64,000 nucleotides of DNA from Guadua angustifolia (Eukaryota > Streptophyta > Magnoliopsida > Poales > Poaceae): assembly GCA_036346375.1 (NCBI GenBank), contig CM070508.1, positions 13,572,852 to 13,636,851 of the forward strand, in the 5' to 3' direction. Under the pieces are notes generated by a model. The model saw only the letters and a list, made by a program, of their open reading frames with translations. It had not been told where the DNA came from and made no database searches. The translations under genes were made by a program, and so were the position numbers. Below are positions 12,985 through 24,197 of the stretch, piece by piece; the first letter of the stretch is position 1, and each line of letters starts with the position of its first letter.

Positions 12985-13116
12985 ACTGAGAGAACCAGCG
13001 GGCAGCATTTGAAGGGACTTCTGGGAGGCGATGGAGAGCAACAGATCCCACCAGCCGTGCATAGCCACTGCTGGAGTCCAACTGGACGACACGGACGATG
13101 TAGGTGATGACTCCAT
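12985..13116 (-). CDS. Possible first exon of an unidentified minus-strand gene
   Basis: On the minus strand an ATG at 13116 opens a frame beginning MESSPTSSVSSS, about 70 bp downstream of a TTATATGAG TATA-like motif (plus positions near 13185). Around 12985 the frame meets GTGAGATC, a good plant donor, after which the composition becomes AT-rich like an intron. I recognise no domain and found no conserved second exon; a candidate at 12530-12600 is ambiguous. Gene-start architecture is what is seen; function is unknown. It could also be an untranslated leader or a TE fragment. Confidence 0.25.
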
Positions 13117-13199
13117 CTCCAGATCTGAGTGAAGTGGGCATAGCCGCCGCCTCCTCCCGATTTTCCTGTCCTCATCCCGTTCTCATATAACTCGGTCAA

Positions 13200-14101
13200 G
13201 CCAAGGCAGCACAGGGCTGCCTCTGATTTTCCTCCGCCGGTCGGGCCGACTGGGTTGGCTTGGCCTCATGGGCCTAGCCGGCCCAGTTGGCCTGCCCCTT
13301 TTTTTTCCTTTTCTTTTTCAGAAATTTAGAGCAAAACTCAAAAAGTTACCAGCATTTCTACCATCCAAGTTTGTCACAGTCGTGAAGCTTCCAAGTATTC
13401 TGACTTCGATAAGCTATTTTTCGTATGCATCTGCGAAATTTTTACCCTTGGCTTTGTAGCAGACTTTAGGCACTGCATGTGATAGGGAGGCACGGCATTT
13501 CAATGTAGTAGCCCCACAGCGCGGCAAAGAGAATGTCATGCTCTCACAGCGCTACATTGCCATGTGCCCATCTTCGATTGTGCCTCACTCCAAGGAGTGG
13601 GGGAGGCTATTTTGCAAATTTGTGGGTAAGGGAGCTATTTTAGAGAAAAAAAATGAGACGTATGAGGGCAATATAGTAAAAATTTTCAACATCTGCATCA
13701 TTTGTATTTTGTTGGCTCAATTTTTTCGGTGAGACAACAAATCTTATGATAATTTATATTACAATAGAGTATAAACAACGATGTATAAGAGTGCAATGTC
13801 GCCACATTTTCTCCTTACCATTTGATCTCCATCCAAGGGATAGAAATGCACCTATAAAAGGTAGCAATGCACAATAAAGTCTCAAATCTACGCACTCACA
13901 ATGATTCTAGAACCAATCATATACTTACAATGCATGATGCACATATAATATTTATTCCTAATATTTTTTTTCACAACAAAGCTTCCTCCTCATCCAATTC
14001 CACTGTAGAATCAGAAGCTCAATCCTAGCGCACCAGTTTTTCCGCAGTCTCTGGTTCGGAACTTTGGACCACGGTGGTAGCAAATCTTGGAGCAGGTACA
14101 G
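13200..14101. other. Intergenic, nothing recognised
   Basis: Mixed composition with a small GC-rich patch at 13490-13620. No supported frame, terminal repeat or RNA gene. Confidence 0.45.
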
Positions 14102-14328
14102 TGGAGGTAACTCAGGTATCAAATACATAAATAGGTTTGTTAGAGCTAATCTCGGATTTCTCAAATATCAAAAATAGGAGCTCCTATCTCTATCGACTCG
14201 GACTATCTTTTGGCTATATAAGTCACCCCAATATATATGTAATATTTAACAGAATAGTGGATTTGACTCCTGTTGTTTTTTTTCACAAAGATTTCCATGT
14301 GTTTTTGTGTGCTTTTCAAACCCTAATA
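14102..14328 (+). repeat. Left LTR of the non-autonomous element
   Basis: About 227 bp and homologous to 16241-16482. It contains a ctatataagtc TATA-like box near 14212. It is visibly diverged from its partner, so the element is not recent. Confidence 0.55.
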
Positions 14329-16240
14329 AGCGATATCAAAGCTTAGAGTTCAAAATCTGAACCGCTACCTGGTAGGAGGCAACTTCCAATGGCGGCCATC
14401 GCACGGTAACTATGGTGTGTGTATGTATGGACCGAGGTTCGTGGTCAACAACATGAGCGATTGGAGCAAGGGGTGTCGGCGGGCGTTCGACGTCCGGTAC
14501 GGTGAGGACGTCTACTTCGTCGGATACTGCACGCCGACTTTTGGGGCTTTGACTTCAACTACACCACGCATGAGAAGCGCGATGAGATTCGGGGTAACTC
14601 CCCCAACCCCAGTCGGTTTGGGCCTTCCTTAAGTTGTGCTTGCTCGTGCGGCGGTACAAACGGCACTACCATCCCGCCGCTGTCGAGCAGATAGATCTAG
14701 AACTCGGCGTTGATGTCGTCGGCAGGGCTGACATGGTCAAGAGTTTCTGCAGAAGGAAGGAGATGTGCGTAGCAAGCGAAAGGGCCCTGGCTTCTTCTCC
14801 TGGTGACACGCAATAGCACCCCTCGGAGCACAGGATGCAGTAGCAGCAAGCTTCTTCCATCTCGATCGAGCATTGTGATCAGCACGGAGACTCGATGGTT
14901 CCCTTGCGTAAACGAAGAGCAAAACCTTCAGAACTGCATGTTTGACGACCAGCGCCTACAGCTCTTCACGTCGTCGCTCTACCTCGAGGCGCTCGTCGCT
15001 AGTTTCGTGGCGTCCATGGCCAATAGGCTTGCCTTCCTTATATGGTGGAAAGGAGGCTGACTTGACCTCTTCTCTTTTGTGGTTTCGAGATGGTGCAAGC
15101 CTATGTTTCCAGTCATTAAATTTTAGCGGACTTGGAATGAATCCTTGGATGCAACCGAGGCAGGGTAGTTCCCTATTCCTTTTGGCAACCCTTTTTTTTA
15201 CTATCCATGGCTCAAACTACAAATTGAGCATTTACTTGCACTCTTCCCCGGTGACTATTCCAGCATCACAAGTTCGCCAAATTCATCGCCCATGTCATCG
15301 ACGCCATGTCTAAACATCATTCTACACCATCTCAGTCAACAATCTACTACCACAATCGATCATTATATTGCTTATGTTGGAAATAGATTATATTGCAATT
15401 CAAGCTGTTGTGTCTATTATTGGTAGCATTTATACGGGATTAATCATTAGCGATTTCTTTGACGATCTGTTAAAAGTTGGTGTTCAAATACCGTTTGGAT
15501 TTGATGACACTCTGTTGGTAGTTAGCATTATACTCTTCGGAGTTTTGCTATTTAAAAGTAAAAGTTTTACTCCAATGCCAGTTTGAGATGAAAGTTTAAA
15601 GTGTAAGAAAGAAGTTTATTTCTACGTGAATACTACAATGTTGTTTAGTCGTTATTGCTTGATATGAGGGGTCTACTGTAATTTATATTCTATTGATGTC
15701 ACGAAAGTTTTTCTTTATTTTGATATTTTTACAGGAGCAATTTTAACCGTGTCATGAAATTTCAGTAGGCAGTTTGATGTACATGAGAACTACATGTGTA
15801 AGTTGCTCCTTTAATGAGTATTGTTTGTCAAATTTTATATTCTAGGTGGAGTATGCTGAAAATCTATGATATGAGTTATTTGCTATCTAAGCACTACATG
15901 TGATGTTTGGCTTATATCGTTTGATGATTAAGCATTTGTTTTAAGAGGTCAGTTGTACAGACTCAGACTTTACTAGGATTATGAATTATTGAAGACCCGG
16001 ATTTCTTCGTCTGTTTTGTTGATAGATGTGTGTTTGGATTAACTGTTCCAGTCTTTCTCTTGATCTACTGATGGTTTGCTCAATTTTTCTTTATGAGAAG
16101 CATTTGTATAAGACTTCTAGTTTTTCGCACTACAAGTGGTCTTTCTCACTCAATAAGTGTTTTGGACATTCAAAGCTTAATTACCCTTTGGGGTTTTTCA
16201 GGAGACAATTTCATTATGGATTTTGAGTTAAAGGGAGGTT

Positions 16241-16482
16241 TGTTAGAGATAACTCCAATATCCAAATAGGTTTATTAGAGATAATCTGAGATTCCTCAAA
16301 ATTCCAAAAATAGGAGTTTTATCTCCAACGACTTGGACTCAATTGGCGATATAATGTCACCCTATATACAAGTAATCTTGAACGTAATTACTGAATTGTC
16401 TCCTGTGGTTTTTTTCCTCCTCCATAAGGTCTTTTCACGTTAATCTTACCTTTCATTTTCATATGCTACTCTAACCCTAACA
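16241..16482 (+). repeat. Right LTR of the non-autonomous element
   Basis: About 242 bp, beginning tgttagaga and ending cctaaca. It directly follows the polypurine tract. The TG...CA ends are better kept here than in the left copy. Confidence 0.55.
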
Positions 16483-16544
16483 CAGTATGAAAGACTGGCA
16501 CTGCTGACCGTGCCATCGCCAAATTTCCGAAGTAAACCACCAAC

Positions 16545-17340
16545 CAAGGTTCAAAATCTCAATGAAATTTCAAAAATTTTGTCTGAGATTTTGGATTTTG
16601 CCCGACGAGATTCAAAATCCTGGTCGGATAAAAAATTTGAAAATTTTCAAAATTACTACAGTAATTTCAAAAATTTCAAAGATATTTCTTCAAATTTTAC
16701 CAAAATCTCGGGCGTTTCGATTGGAATTTAAAATTTGAGCTAGATTTGACTCAATAACCCTTAAGAATGTCATCTTCCTTGAAAATTTGTTTTAAAACTA
16801 AATTTTTTAGACATTTTACAAAAATAACAAAAACACGGTTATATTTTTATAAATTATACAAGCTTGATCATGTTTTGAAAAATCTATAGTACCATATTTA
16901 GTAGTCTAGTACCATACAAAAAATTTACAAAAGAATTGAACTTCATTTTTTATCTTTATAAAAATTAAAAATAGAATGAACATAATTGAGATAGTAACCT
17001 TTTTGTAAAATTTTTAAAAATGCTAAATCTATTTTGGCTGCTCAATAAAATCTAAAATCCTTGTTGTATGCACAAAGGGAAAAAAGATAGTGCAAAAAAT
17101 TTGCTAAAACTAGGATTTGAACCCATACTCTCTCAAGCCCACTTGGCACTTAGACCAACTCATCTACCTGAACTTTCATGGCATGGAAATATTTTTAAAA
17201 ATTTGTATTCTCTACCCTCGAGAGACCATTTCAGAATTTTTCAAAATTCCTCATGCTTGATCGTCATTTAAAAAATTTATGGGAATATTAGTAATGCATT
17301 AGGACCATTCATAAAAAAATTCAAAATTTTCTAGCGTGGA
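16545..17340 (+). mobile_element. hAT-like AAATTTCG family, copy A (right end uncertain)
   Basis: The left end caaggttcaaaatctc matches the inverted ends of copy D (53279-55150). The interior follows copy D through its caataacccttaagaa block and on to a ttttctagcgt block near 17335. Beyond that the similarity is lost, so the right end is missing or rearranged. No transposase is encoded. Confidence 0.6.
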
Positions 17341-18307
17341 ATGTTGATGGTGTGCTTTAGTTCTATATAGTGTGTACAATAAAAAAAGAAGTTGAAGTGA
17401 TGATGGGGAGATGGTGGTGTCAAGTGCCAATAGGAGCCTGGCCCAGGAGCTTGTGTTGTTTTGCCAGGAAAAAGCAAGGAAATGAGTCTTGGGCAGAGGA
17501 TTGGCAAGAGAAAGAAAGCCCACATTGGAACCTGTGGCTGACTCTTTCCCCTCATCTCTTAGCCCAAGCTTTCTTCTCCCTCACCGACCAAGCAAATCCA
17601 ACCAACTCTAGCTAAACTCCGATCATCTCTGGTCACGAAAATAGGTCATCATGGCCTTTTAGACTGAGATCTCAGGAGTTTGAGGTGAAATTTTGTTCCA
17701 AGTGAATGAAATCTCGGCATTGCAACAAGGATAGGTAAGAAAAAAAAAACTCATTTTTGAGACCGAGATTTCATCCAATATGACCAAATTTTTGCTTATT
17801 TATGCCAGATTGATGCAAATATGTGCCAGATTTATGTCATTTATGGCTAGAGTAATTGTTACAAAGATTGAATTCATGCGAAAAATTTATCCTTATAGAG
17901 TGTGGAAATTGGCAGCTTACTGTCCATTTTGTGTTCATGAATTCCATAGTTTAAAGAAACAGAATATACAAGTTTAAAGGAGGAAAACAAAAGGTGCCAT
18001 GTGATACTTCATTCTTGCGTGAATACCATATTTGACACCATTAATGATTATGTACTCATCGTTTAAAGGAGGAAAACAGAATATGTTGAAACTCGCGTGA
18101 CCACCATGTAGGATTTGTAGCGTGCTTTTATATGAACGAGTCAAGACTACATTCTAGAATGTGTATATTTATTTTATATATTGACAACTTACACTGTCCA
18201 AATTCTAAAACATTACAATGGTACCATGCAGTTTAATATGTCTACGTAGTGTAAAATGGTATGTAAATTTATCGAACATCTTTTGTCTTTTGTTGCACAT
18301 TCTTGTG
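17341..18307. other. Intergenic; short duplicated motif
   Basis: No gene supported. The motif gtttaaaggaggaaaaca occurs at about 17971 and 18061. Flanks near 17640-17780 hold AAATCTCGG-like words that could be the scrambled right end of the element before it. Confidence 0.4.
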
Positions 18308-18574
18308 ATGTCAGATCATGTAGGTAACGTATGGGAGCATGGGGAACGCGTCGGCTAAGGATCGAAGTGCAACTACTATACCCTTGTTATGAAGTGTGGA
18401 GGTGCAATCTGTCCGAAGAAACATATCGCCAGCCGCTCTGGCAAGGTGAGGGCATGCCTTGATGTGCCTAAAGTGGTTAGGAATACCATGCTCGAGGACC
18501 TCCACGGAGGTCGGGAGAATAAAAAGGAGAAGGAGGCGGAGCTCCTCCGTAAGGAGGAGGCTTGCGACAACTAG
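18308..18574 (+). pseudogene. BED zinc-finger part of a decayed hAT transposase gene
   Basis: An ATG at 18308 opens MSDHVGNVWEHGERVG, which fits the start of plant BED-finger hAT proteins (aromatic residue, then H-G). A TAA at 18356 interrupts, and the same frame resumes with KCNYY, a basic stretch with an HIA motif, and C-L-D-V-P-K-V-V-R, the usual end of a BED finger. The second cysteine of the C-x2-C pair is a tyrosine, so zinc binding should be lost. The frame ends in a charged linker at 18574. The rest of the protein is absent here, but a DUF659 part in the same orientation lies at 32466-33354, beyond the retroelement block. Confidence 0.7.
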
Positions 18575-19469
18575 GCGACTGACTACTGTACCGAGCAAAA
18601 TCAGCTAAAGATTGCCCCTTGTAAGGACGAGGATGCTCACTAGAGGGGGGTGAATAGGCGGCTTTTAGAAATTACTTGTACGAATCTCTATAATTAGATT
18701 CACCCCTAATTATCCTAATGCCAAAATCTTAACAATTATTAATGCGGAAGAAATAAACTAAAGTTTTGACAATTAAAGCATAAATCAACTAGGCTCACTA
18801 TGTGCACTAACTAAGTATGTCTCTAACGATAAATTGCGATCCTAAATACAAGCAATCAATCAATTTATTTCTATGTATATAAATTGCTTGATATAAATAA
18901 GGAATAGAATGCAAGCACAACAGACACAGTACTTTTTACCGTGGTGTTTGGAGACTTACTAGTCTCTCCTAATCCACGTTGAGACTAGCCCAAACCACTT
19001 TGGACTGGCTCCACGAATTAAGCACCTCCTTGATTCCATTAGTGGTTGCTCTTTCCCCCCTTCGGGTAGGCGATCACCGACCTTCACAACTTTGTCTGGG
19101 CTTCTCACAACTTCCGTTGAGAGCTCCCGTGCATGGTGCCTCCACACGCCATTTAGGTATCGGTAAACACCAAGAGTAACAAGTCAAGCCCTTCTGTTTG
19201 AACTTCACCTAGTGCAACACATGCATTAGGATCCTCCTCAAGTGCAACACATGCACAAGAGGCTCTCAATCCACTTCCTAATTGCAACACATACAATTAG
19301 GGCTCACTCTTAGCTCAAAAACCAATTGGAAGAGTGCAACACATGCAACCAACACCCCACAAACTCTCCCTGAAGTCAGCATGCCCAAATGCCGGTCTTT
19401 GGCATCCATTTATAGCTCCCCACACAAAATTTAGCCGTTGGGAGGCAAGATGGGCAAAATCAGCAAGTC

Positions 19470-19870
19470 TGGTACTACCGCCCTCATAGGACCGGTAGTA
19501 CCGGCCTCGAGGGAGACGGTTCAAAATCTAGCCATTGCACAGGAAACTCAGTATTACCGTAGGCTAAATCCCAGTAGTACCGCTCAAGTGGTAGTACCGG
19601 CCTCCACCCCGGTAGTACTGGCCTTCACTCGAACGCAAAAACACCCTCTCTAGAAAATAACTACCGGTGGCTTGGGCCCGATACTACCGCACCTCCGGTA
19701 GTACCGCCCATTTACCGACGGTAGCTCTGACCTTCAAAAACTGAGAAAACGCACTCTTCTAGAAAATGACAACTGGCCACTCGTGCGGTACTGCTGACCT
19801 CTGGTAGTATTGGCTCCAAAACGGTGGTACTACCGGACTAGCGGTAGTACCGACACTATACTTGTGATAC
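19470..19870. repeat. Cluster of palindromic GGTAGTACCG-type words in the LTR
   Basis: Many near-identical words (ggtagtaccg, ggtactaccg, cggtagtact) recur about every 30-60 bp in both orientations. Each can pair with its neighbours, so transcripts of this LTR would be highly structured. Confidence 0.7.
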
Positions 19871-20467
19871 TGCCGGATTTCTAGATAAAATCAGATTTTC
19901 ATACATAAATCTTTTATTTTCAAATCAAACATCAATCAGGATTGATTCTTTGAGCCATGTAATAATCAACACATGATCAAGCAATTTGCAAAACACATTT
20001 ACAAATCCAATTAACATTCTCTAAAGAATCACATTAAACTCTAACTTATTTGCAAAATATATTCGCAAATAAACCGAGAACCTATGAGATCAATCCTCTT
20101 AGCCATGTAAGGATCAACACATGATTCTGACACTTTGCAAAACATATTTGCAAATGCCAACATATGCTCTAGGATTGAAACACATAACTTCCAGCTCATT
20201 TGCAAATAACAAATCCAACCACTTAAAAGCACATCTTGAGCCATGAGATGATCAACACATGATTCCAACATATTACAAAACACATTTGCAAATGCTTATC
20301 TCATACTCCAAGATAAGAAGCATAAATATCAATATTTTGTAAAAAAACATATTTTGCAAACTCAAAACACAAACCAAACTTAGCCTTTTGATGATCAACA
20401 CATAATCCAATCACAAGCTAAAACATAGATGCATGAGCTCTCAACTTTTGTAACACATGTAAAACTT

Positions 20468-20770
20468 AGCTCAATGCAAAGACCACATAAACCAAATTAC
20501 ATGAGCTATCTTCCTTTTGCAACACATGTAAATCCATAGCTCCAAGTAAAACCAAATTGATAAGATTCAAATAATATGCAAGCATGAGCACTTTTATTTG
20601 CAACACATGCAAATGCTTAGCTCATGTAAAGACCACATAAATCAAATTATATGAGCTATCTCTCTTTTGCAACACATGCAAATTCATAGCTCCATGTAAA
20701 ACCAAATCGTTTAAGATTCAAATAAGATACAAACATGAGCACCCTTATTTGTAACACATGCAAATACTTA
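20468..20770. repeat. About 150-bp tandem repeat inside the LTR, two copies
   Basis: Units begin at about 20468 and 20619 with a gctcaatgcaaagaccacat-like segment and end with tttgcaacacatgcaaat. Earlier, weaker repeats with gatcaacacatgattc words run from 19950. Confidence 0.65.
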
Positions 20771-20886
20771 GCTTATGCAAAATCCAACCAAGAGAGTGAG
20801 TTAGAGTGAAGCGAATTGAGTTTATCAATACATGATGAAGCTCAAGCTAAAAGACTCAACCCCTCTTAATAGTACATCACCTAACA

Positions 20887-21551
20887 GGTAATCTGGTCTC
20901 CCTTCTTCCATGCACCAGAGCTCCCTTATATAGACTGGGCTGGCTCGAGCAGGTGAGAAGGTGACATCATACTGATCTATGATTCATTTATTACACCCAT
21001 CGTTGTAGTCCTATCTCTTAAGCCTCATTTAATGTCGTTGTACGGCTTCACCCGGTCAGCCCGGGATGTGACTTTCCTGCGATGGGTTAGGTGTGAGGTG
21101 TCAGAGGGATGAGCCATCGTCATGTTGACAGCAGAACTCTTCGCAATCAATGGCTCTAACACAACGTGTCAAGGGAAGGAGACTTCGAGGCGAAGCCTCC
21201 TTCTCATCTTTTTGGTCGCCCGCGTGGCCTGGAGAGTGGGGCCTGACCACCCGCCTACTCGCCAGGCCGCCACATGGGTTAGTCGCCCGGCGAGTGGGGC
21301 TGACCACTTGCACCGCCGCCGAGCCGCCACGTCAGGCTAACGCCCGGCGAGAGCGGCCAGATCGCCCGCCTGCTCGCCAAGCCGCCATGTGGGCCAGTCA
21401 CCGGCGAGTGGGGCTGACCGCCCTTTGCTCCCGAGCCACCACGTGGGCCTCTCGCCCATGAGTGGGGCTGGTCGCCCTTTGCTCGCTAGGCCGCCACGTG
21501 GTCTTACTTATCTGCGGCGGAGAGGGTACTCTGGCGTAAAGTACGCCAACA
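20887..21551 (-). repeat. Left (3') gypsy LTR, truncated
   Basis: Homology to the right LTR starts at about 20905 (ctcccttcttccatgcacc) and runs to aaca at 21551, next to the polypurine tract agtagcccccggg. The first third of the LTR in plus coordinates is missing where it meets the copia LTR. It contains an LTR TATATAAGG box on the minus strand (near 20930). Confidence 0.75.
21240..21500. repeat. GC-rich repeat block with CACGTG cores, left LTR
   Basis: Five or six imperfect units of about 55-65 bp, each with gccgccacgtg-like and cgagtggggctg-like words. CACGTG is the plant G-box. The block lies upstream of the LTR TATA box on the minus strand, where U3 enhancers would be. A matching block is in the right LTR at about 31318-31695. 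Confidence 0.7.
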
Positions 21552-21841
21552 GTAGCCCCCGGGTCTGTCCTGGAACGCGCGCCAGTTTTTTTTTGGCCTC
21601 ATTTAATGTTGGTGCGTTCCTGGATGGACCCACCACTTCTGAGCACGCAACCGTCTCGGTCCTCCCCACTTCCACCGATTTTTCTCGGGACCCGAAACGT
21701 CGTGCCTGTTCGCGAACCGTCTGTGTGAGGGGCCTATATATACGCGCACCCATGACCAGTGGTTCACACTCTTTTTGATTCCTGCGCACTTTGCTCTTTG
21801 CCCTTTCAACTTCCTTGTCCAAAGACCTCGCTCTTGCTCCA

Positions 21842-24042
21842 ATGGCGCAACCCTTTCCATCTTCTTCTGTCGATAAGGAGAGGGTGGCGATGCTCTCCAA
21901 AATCGCGCCCGAGGGTTCCCTCCACCTTCGCCATGGAACCCTCTCGCACCGCGAAGCGCACCCGGGGAGATCGTCGTCTTCGCCTGGGGATTATTGGCGA
22001 GCCTGGTGCCGCCCTTCTCTGAATTCCTCTTCACTGTCCTCTATTTCTATGAAATCCACCATCTTCATCTCACTCCCAATTCTATTCTCATTCTCTCCAC
22101 CTTCGCATACCTCTGCGAAATGTTCGTAGGGGTAATGCCCAACCTTACTCTCTTTCGCTACTTCTACATCCTTTGCAGCTCCTCCGACGGCGGGATCGCG
22201 GGGAGCTGCCATTTTCGTCTCCGCGACGGGTTGGCCCCCCGCTACATTCCCCTCTAGCAGAAGTCCAACTGGAAGTCGTGGCGGAGCGACTGGCTCTACG
22301 CCGGTAATGGCAGCGGGGTCGACGCTCTCAGGATGCCTGGCGCGCCGGCGGAAGCCCGTGAGAGTTGGAGCTCGCCTGTTGAGGAGATAGCGGAACTCCT
22401 GGCGATGGCGGCCCGCATCAACCGGCTACAAGACGCCGGCCTGATCGGGGCACTGGTAGTCCAAGACTTCGTAGCTCGGAGGATCAGTCCCCTTCATCGT
22501 TGCACCCGCCCTGCATGGCAGTACACGGGTGACGACGACATGACCCGCAAGCACCCGGACCGTAAGTTCTTTATTCTTCTTATGAACACATATCTCCTTT
22601 TATGGTTGCCATCAACCAACAATCGTGTCTTTTTTTTCTGCCAGGCGCAGGGAACTTGGATGGCCCCGCCATCTCCAAATGGATGGCCGGACTACTCCCA
22701 CCAATGCCGAGCATCCCGGATTTCCTCACTAGGGCCCGGCCGCTCTACGATTTGGAGTCCGCAGAGCGCTTCTGGATCATCAAGCTGTTTCTAGTGATGG
22801 ACTCCACCGGCCCTTCGGCGCTGCCAGCCCGTGGTCCCTTGGTGATCAGGGACCCAGCCCCCGCCGACAATCGGAACGTGGGCAAGCAACCGTGCGCTCG
22901 GGATGTCACGGGTGCGGACCCCAAGAGACCCCGCACCGAGGACCGAACCCCCGCCGCCATCGACTCCGTCGCACCTCCAAGCGCGGCCGGAGTGGCGGGA
23001 TCTTCATCCGGGGTGACGACATCTGCCGCCCCTACTCCGGTGCCGGCTCCACTGACGCCAACTCTTCCGGCGCTGGCTTCCTCGACACCGACCTCATCAG
23101 CACCAACTCCGCCGGCACCAACTCCAGTTGCTGCCACCGCGTGCCAGGGCGGGCTCACGCTTCCGGTGGCCTCCTTCATCTTCCGGTTACCTCCAAGGGT
23201 GGCCCCCCAAGGAGCCCCAGCCAAGCCGACGCCCACAGCGCCAACGAACGCCACGGGGACTTCTGCCCAGGGGCCACCTGACGCCTCCGAAGCGGCTCAA
23301 GTGGACGTTGCTGGCGCCAACACCCACGCCCACCCCGCTTTGGTCGTGCTCACTGCTCCAACCTCTGGCTTGGCTACGCTGCTCGCCAGACTTGGCGAGG
23401 CGCACACATCCTCGGGCGCCCTCCTCACGGTGCCATCGGCCTGGCGCGAATGTTGCAGCAGATGGTCGCACAAGGTGCGAGGAGCCGACGCAGAGAGGGA
23501 GAAGGGGAGGCGCTGGCGCCGTGAGAGGGCGGCGGGCGGCCCTACTCACCCGGGGCGTGAAGCCGAGGCAAGGCAGGCGAGCGGTGGAGGAGCTGCGTCG
23601 CACGCTGCACAACCTCGCCGTCATGCTCCGGCCAGCTTACCAGCTCATGGCGAGGTGCCTAGAGCCGCTGGGGGTGGATCTTTGCGAGCCGCTCGAGCCT
23701 TCGACCCTGCAGTACGCCCATCGCCTCACTCGGATCGCCGAAGCCCTCAGCGGCTTGCCGGCCGCTTTGGCCGCTCGCTCCGCCCAAGAAGGGTGGGAAG
23801 TCGTGGTCGCCGTCGCGACGTTTGTGATGGCATGCTGCGCCAACCACGACGCCTCCTTCGATCCGATGGCCGTTGTGGCCGGCATTGAGGGAGACGAGGC
23901 CCAGGCGCAGGCGCACGTGTGCGAGGCAGCAGAGCACGTCGCTGGACTGATGACAGTGGAGGACCCGGACCTCGACGCGGCGGTGGTGGAGGCAAAAGTC
24001 GAGGATGTCAACGAGCACATCCAAGTTGCCAATGACAACTGA
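21842..24042 (+). pseudogene. Antisense gene of the gypsy element (Transposase_28-like), decayed
   Basis: This gene lies on the strand opposite to gag-pol, between integrase and the 3' LTR. From ATG 21842 it enters, after a frameshift, a region with LVPPFSEF, NLTLFRYF and ARRISPLHRC words typical of the plant 'putative gypsy type transposon' family (Pfam Transposase_28). A TAG at 22255 breaks it. A clean GT-AG intron at 22562-22644 (83 bp) joins two frames in correct phase. Exon 2 has a Pro/Ala/Thr-rich middle, a frameshift near 23450-23580, and a helical C-terminus ending at TGA 24040-24042. Such antisense genes are known from Grande and Retand elements; their role is unsettled. It is not a host gene. 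Confidence 0.7.
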
Positions 24043-24197
24043 TGGCCCAGGCCGCTTCCCTTGTTTTCTTCATTTCTTCTTTTTCTTGTTTTGCTTTTCT
24101 GTATGCAAAAACTACCTTAGTAATCACAATGAAATGGGCATCCTTTGACTTTACCTGCATGTTTGTTTTGTCTACGTTTTGTTGCGTTTGCTCAACT
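24043..24197. other. 3' flank of the antisense gene
   Basis: AT-richer spacer within the gypsy element; contains aatgaaatgg-type sequence that may include a poly(A) signal for the antisense gene. Nothing else seen. Confidence 0.4.

Larger units (their letters stand above)
14102..16482 (+). mobile_element. Non-autonomous LTR retrotransposon with a 1.9-kb interior
   Basis: Two related direct repeats, 14102-14328 and 16241-16482, share an ataggttt(g/a)ttagag block, a tctc...cgactcggact block, a gatataa(t)gtcacccc block and an end near aaaccctaa. Just after the left repeat comes gatatcaaagc, a decayed form of the initiator-Met primer site. Just before the right repeat comes ttaaagggaggtt, a polypurine tract. 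So this is a plus-strand LTR element. The interior has no gag, protease, integrase, RT or RNase H motif; short frames at 14417-14632 and 14803-15060 are not recognised. Target duplications were not clear, so the ends may be off by several bases. Confidence 0.6.
18620..20886 (-). mobile_element. Copia-type (SIRE/Maximus-like) LTR, 2.27 kb
   Basis: Reads TG at 18620 to CA at 20886. On the minus strand its 3' end contains CCTATTCACCCCCCTCTAG, a sequence I associate with the ends of grass SIRE-lineage copia LTRs. Length fits that group. The outer pentamers cccct and ggtaa do not match, so this is not a clean solo LTR; its right end abuts the truncated gypsy LTR directly. Internal repeats include a palindromic GGTAGTACC cluster (19470-19860) and CAACACATG words. 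No primer site or interior is attached on either side. Confidence 0.65.

Noticed and set aside
17095..17175. tRNA-like sequence on the minus strand (A-box-like and GGTTCAAATCC B box)
   Set aside because: The acceptor and anticodon stems do not pair and it lies within hAT-like copy A. At most it is a decayed tRNA pseudogene or SINE piece.
18308..18574. Functional BED zinc-finger gene
   Set aside because: There is an in-frame TAA at 18356, one zinc-binding cysteine is replaced by tyrosine, and the protein ends shortly after.
18620..20886. CRISPR-like reading of the regular CAACACATG and GGTAGTACC words
   Set aside because: Units vary in length and sequence, lie inside a plant LTR, and the genome is eukaryotic.
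22602..23888. 428-codon plus-strand frame that could be taken for a host gene
   Set aside because: It lies inside the gypsy element, is continuous in phase with a Transposase_28-like exon through a GT-AG intron, and shifts frame before the conserved C-terminus. It belongs to the element's antisense gene.
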